Of a stretch of DNA of 64,000 nucleotides, positions 63,287 to 64,000 are shown one piece after another. This stretch comes from Trichocladium uniseriatum (Eukaryota > Ascomycota > Sordariomycetes > Sordariales > Chaetomiaceae): contig WOUO01000009.1 of the NCBI GenBank assembly GCA_017139535.1, positions 62,001-126,000 on the forward strand. Direction: 5' to 3'. A program made the translations under genes and the position numbers. Numbering within the stretch: the stretch's first letter is position 1; each line of letters starts with the position of its first letter. A model generated the notes under the pieces. The model saw nothing but the letters and a program-made list of their open reading frames with translations. It made no database searches and was not told the origin of the DNA.

Positions 63287-64000
63287 TCACACAATCACAT
63301 AGTCCTTCAACATCTCCCCAACCTCCTCCACCTCGCCGCCCTTGACCTCCGCCCATTTCTCATGCCCCTTCGCACTCCCCCCGGATCGCCCATCCGCCGC
63401 CCAAATCTCCATAACCGCATTCTTCAACGACGCATCTACATTCAACCCATGCAGCCTCTCAACCCGAGTCTGAATCGCATCCCCCGACCGGGCCACGGCA
63501 TCCCACAACGGATCCTTATCACCATACCACATCTCCGCCCGATGCACTACCTCAAATACCTGCTTCTTCACATCCACCACATCCAACTGCAGATCCGTCC
63601 CGAGGGCAATCTCAAACCCTTCGGGACACCACCGGTGCACATTCCCCAACGCAACCGTCGTGCTGCACCCCTCGTCGTCACGCGTCACCCGGAACCCGGG
63701 GACCATGGCCTGCACGGCCTCGGCGCCGCTGTGCCCGACCAGCTTGACGTTCCATTGCCGCCAGCGGCCGCACCCGTTCCACTCGGGCCCGATGACGAGT
63801 AGGCCGTCCTTTTGGTTCCACGTGATGGGCGTGCGCACAAACGAGCGGAGTGGTGGCTGGACAGTAAACTCGTCGTTCTCGGGCTCCTCGACGAGCTCAA
63901 ATTGCGCGTCGGCGCCAACCACTAACAGAATTGTGATTTCGGTTGGGCGCGGGGAGCCGTTGGCCAGTTTGGGCGAGGTGTCCAGCGGAACGATGGTGCC
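63287..64000 (-). CDS. C-terminal part of a glycoside hydrolase family 31-like protein (5' end outside window)
   Basis: The frame is open to the window edge and stops at 63287, giving the last 237 residues. It contains GTIVPLD, then PTEITILLVVGADAQFELVEE and RTPITWNQKDGLLVIGP, the pattern of the C-terminal beta domains of fungal GH31 alpha-glucosidases/xylosidases. The catalytic barrel would lie beyond position 64000. The final 100 residues are helical and polar. The call rests on recognised C-terminal wording only. Confidence 0.55.
   Translation of the reverse strand, partial: GTIVPLDTSPKLANGSPRPTEITILLVVGADAQFELVEEPENDEFTVQPPLRSFVRTPITWNQKDGLLVIGPEWNGCGRWRQWNVKLVGHSGAEAVQAMVPGFRVTRDDEGCSTTVALGNVHRWCPEGFEIALGTDLQLDVVDVKKQVFEVVHRAEMWYGDKDPLWDAVARSGDAIQTRVERLHGLNVDASLKNAVMEIWAADGRSGGSAKGHEKWAEVKGGEVEEVGEMLKDYVIV

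Noticed and set aside
1..64000. Search by eye for tRNA, rRNA, CRISPR arrays, transposases and terminal inverted repeats
   Set aside because: No tRNA box pairs, repeat-spacer arrays, transposase motifs or long terminal repeats were seen; a covariance-model or repeat search could still find weak ones.

Overview
The window looks like nuclear DNA of a filamentous ascomycete (Pezizomycotina, probably Sordariomycetes). Genes carry 0 to 3 short introns (about 48-93 nt) with GTRNGY donors and YAG acceptors. They are spaced by 0.2-2.4 kb and lie on both strands without operons. The families are typical of moulds: a fungal rhodopsin/PTH11-like receptor, GMC oxidoreductase, alternative oxidase, tandem GFA domains, an HSL-type hydrolase and a small secreted cysteine-rich protein. 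I saw no rRNA, tRNA, CRISPR, transposon or phage gene. Exons were joined by hand from splice signals and reading-frame continuity.

Layout. 0-7 kb: a coiled-coil protein, two small proteins, a small SH3 protein and a dynamin-family GTPase. 8.5-13.7 kb: a membrane cytochrome b561 next to a secreted GMC flavoenzyme (both + strand), then a seven-helix receptor. 15-19.4 kb: an MDR-type quinone oxidoreductase, a small secreted cysteine-rich protein and a RING protein. 20-26 kb: a cysteine-rich protein, a small cysteine protein whose 3' end overlaps that of a compact tail-anchored kinase, a proline-rich protein, and a 56-residue membrane protein read from two short exons. 26-30 kb: one very large, mostly disordered protein. 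31-45.5 kb: a membrane protein, a four-exon mitochondrial alternative oxidase, a coiled-coil protein built on 11-residue repeats, and a Rei1/Reh1-like ribosome-assembly factor. 47-64 kb: a small protein, a broken secreted-protein gene, an F-box-like protein, a carboxypeptidase S-like M20 peptidase, a single-pass protein with a PPPPY motif, a broken DUF4419 gene, a double-GFA protein, a probable mitochondrial protein, an alpha/beta hydrolase, and the 3' end of a GH31-like gene cut by the window edge.

How they work together. Most genes are unrelated neighbours. The plausible functional pairing is cytochrome b561 with the secreted GMC enzyme, which could exchange electrons at the cell surface (inference). 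The alternative oxidase has an upstream CGG-N7-CGG motif on its sense strand, the form reported for alternative-oxidase induction in Neurospora. Two genes about 6 kb apart (near 50 kb and 56-57 kb) carry several disabling changes each, so this end of the window may be decaying or locally mis-sequenced. The least described items are the tail-anchored kinase, the hendecad protein and the large disordered protein.
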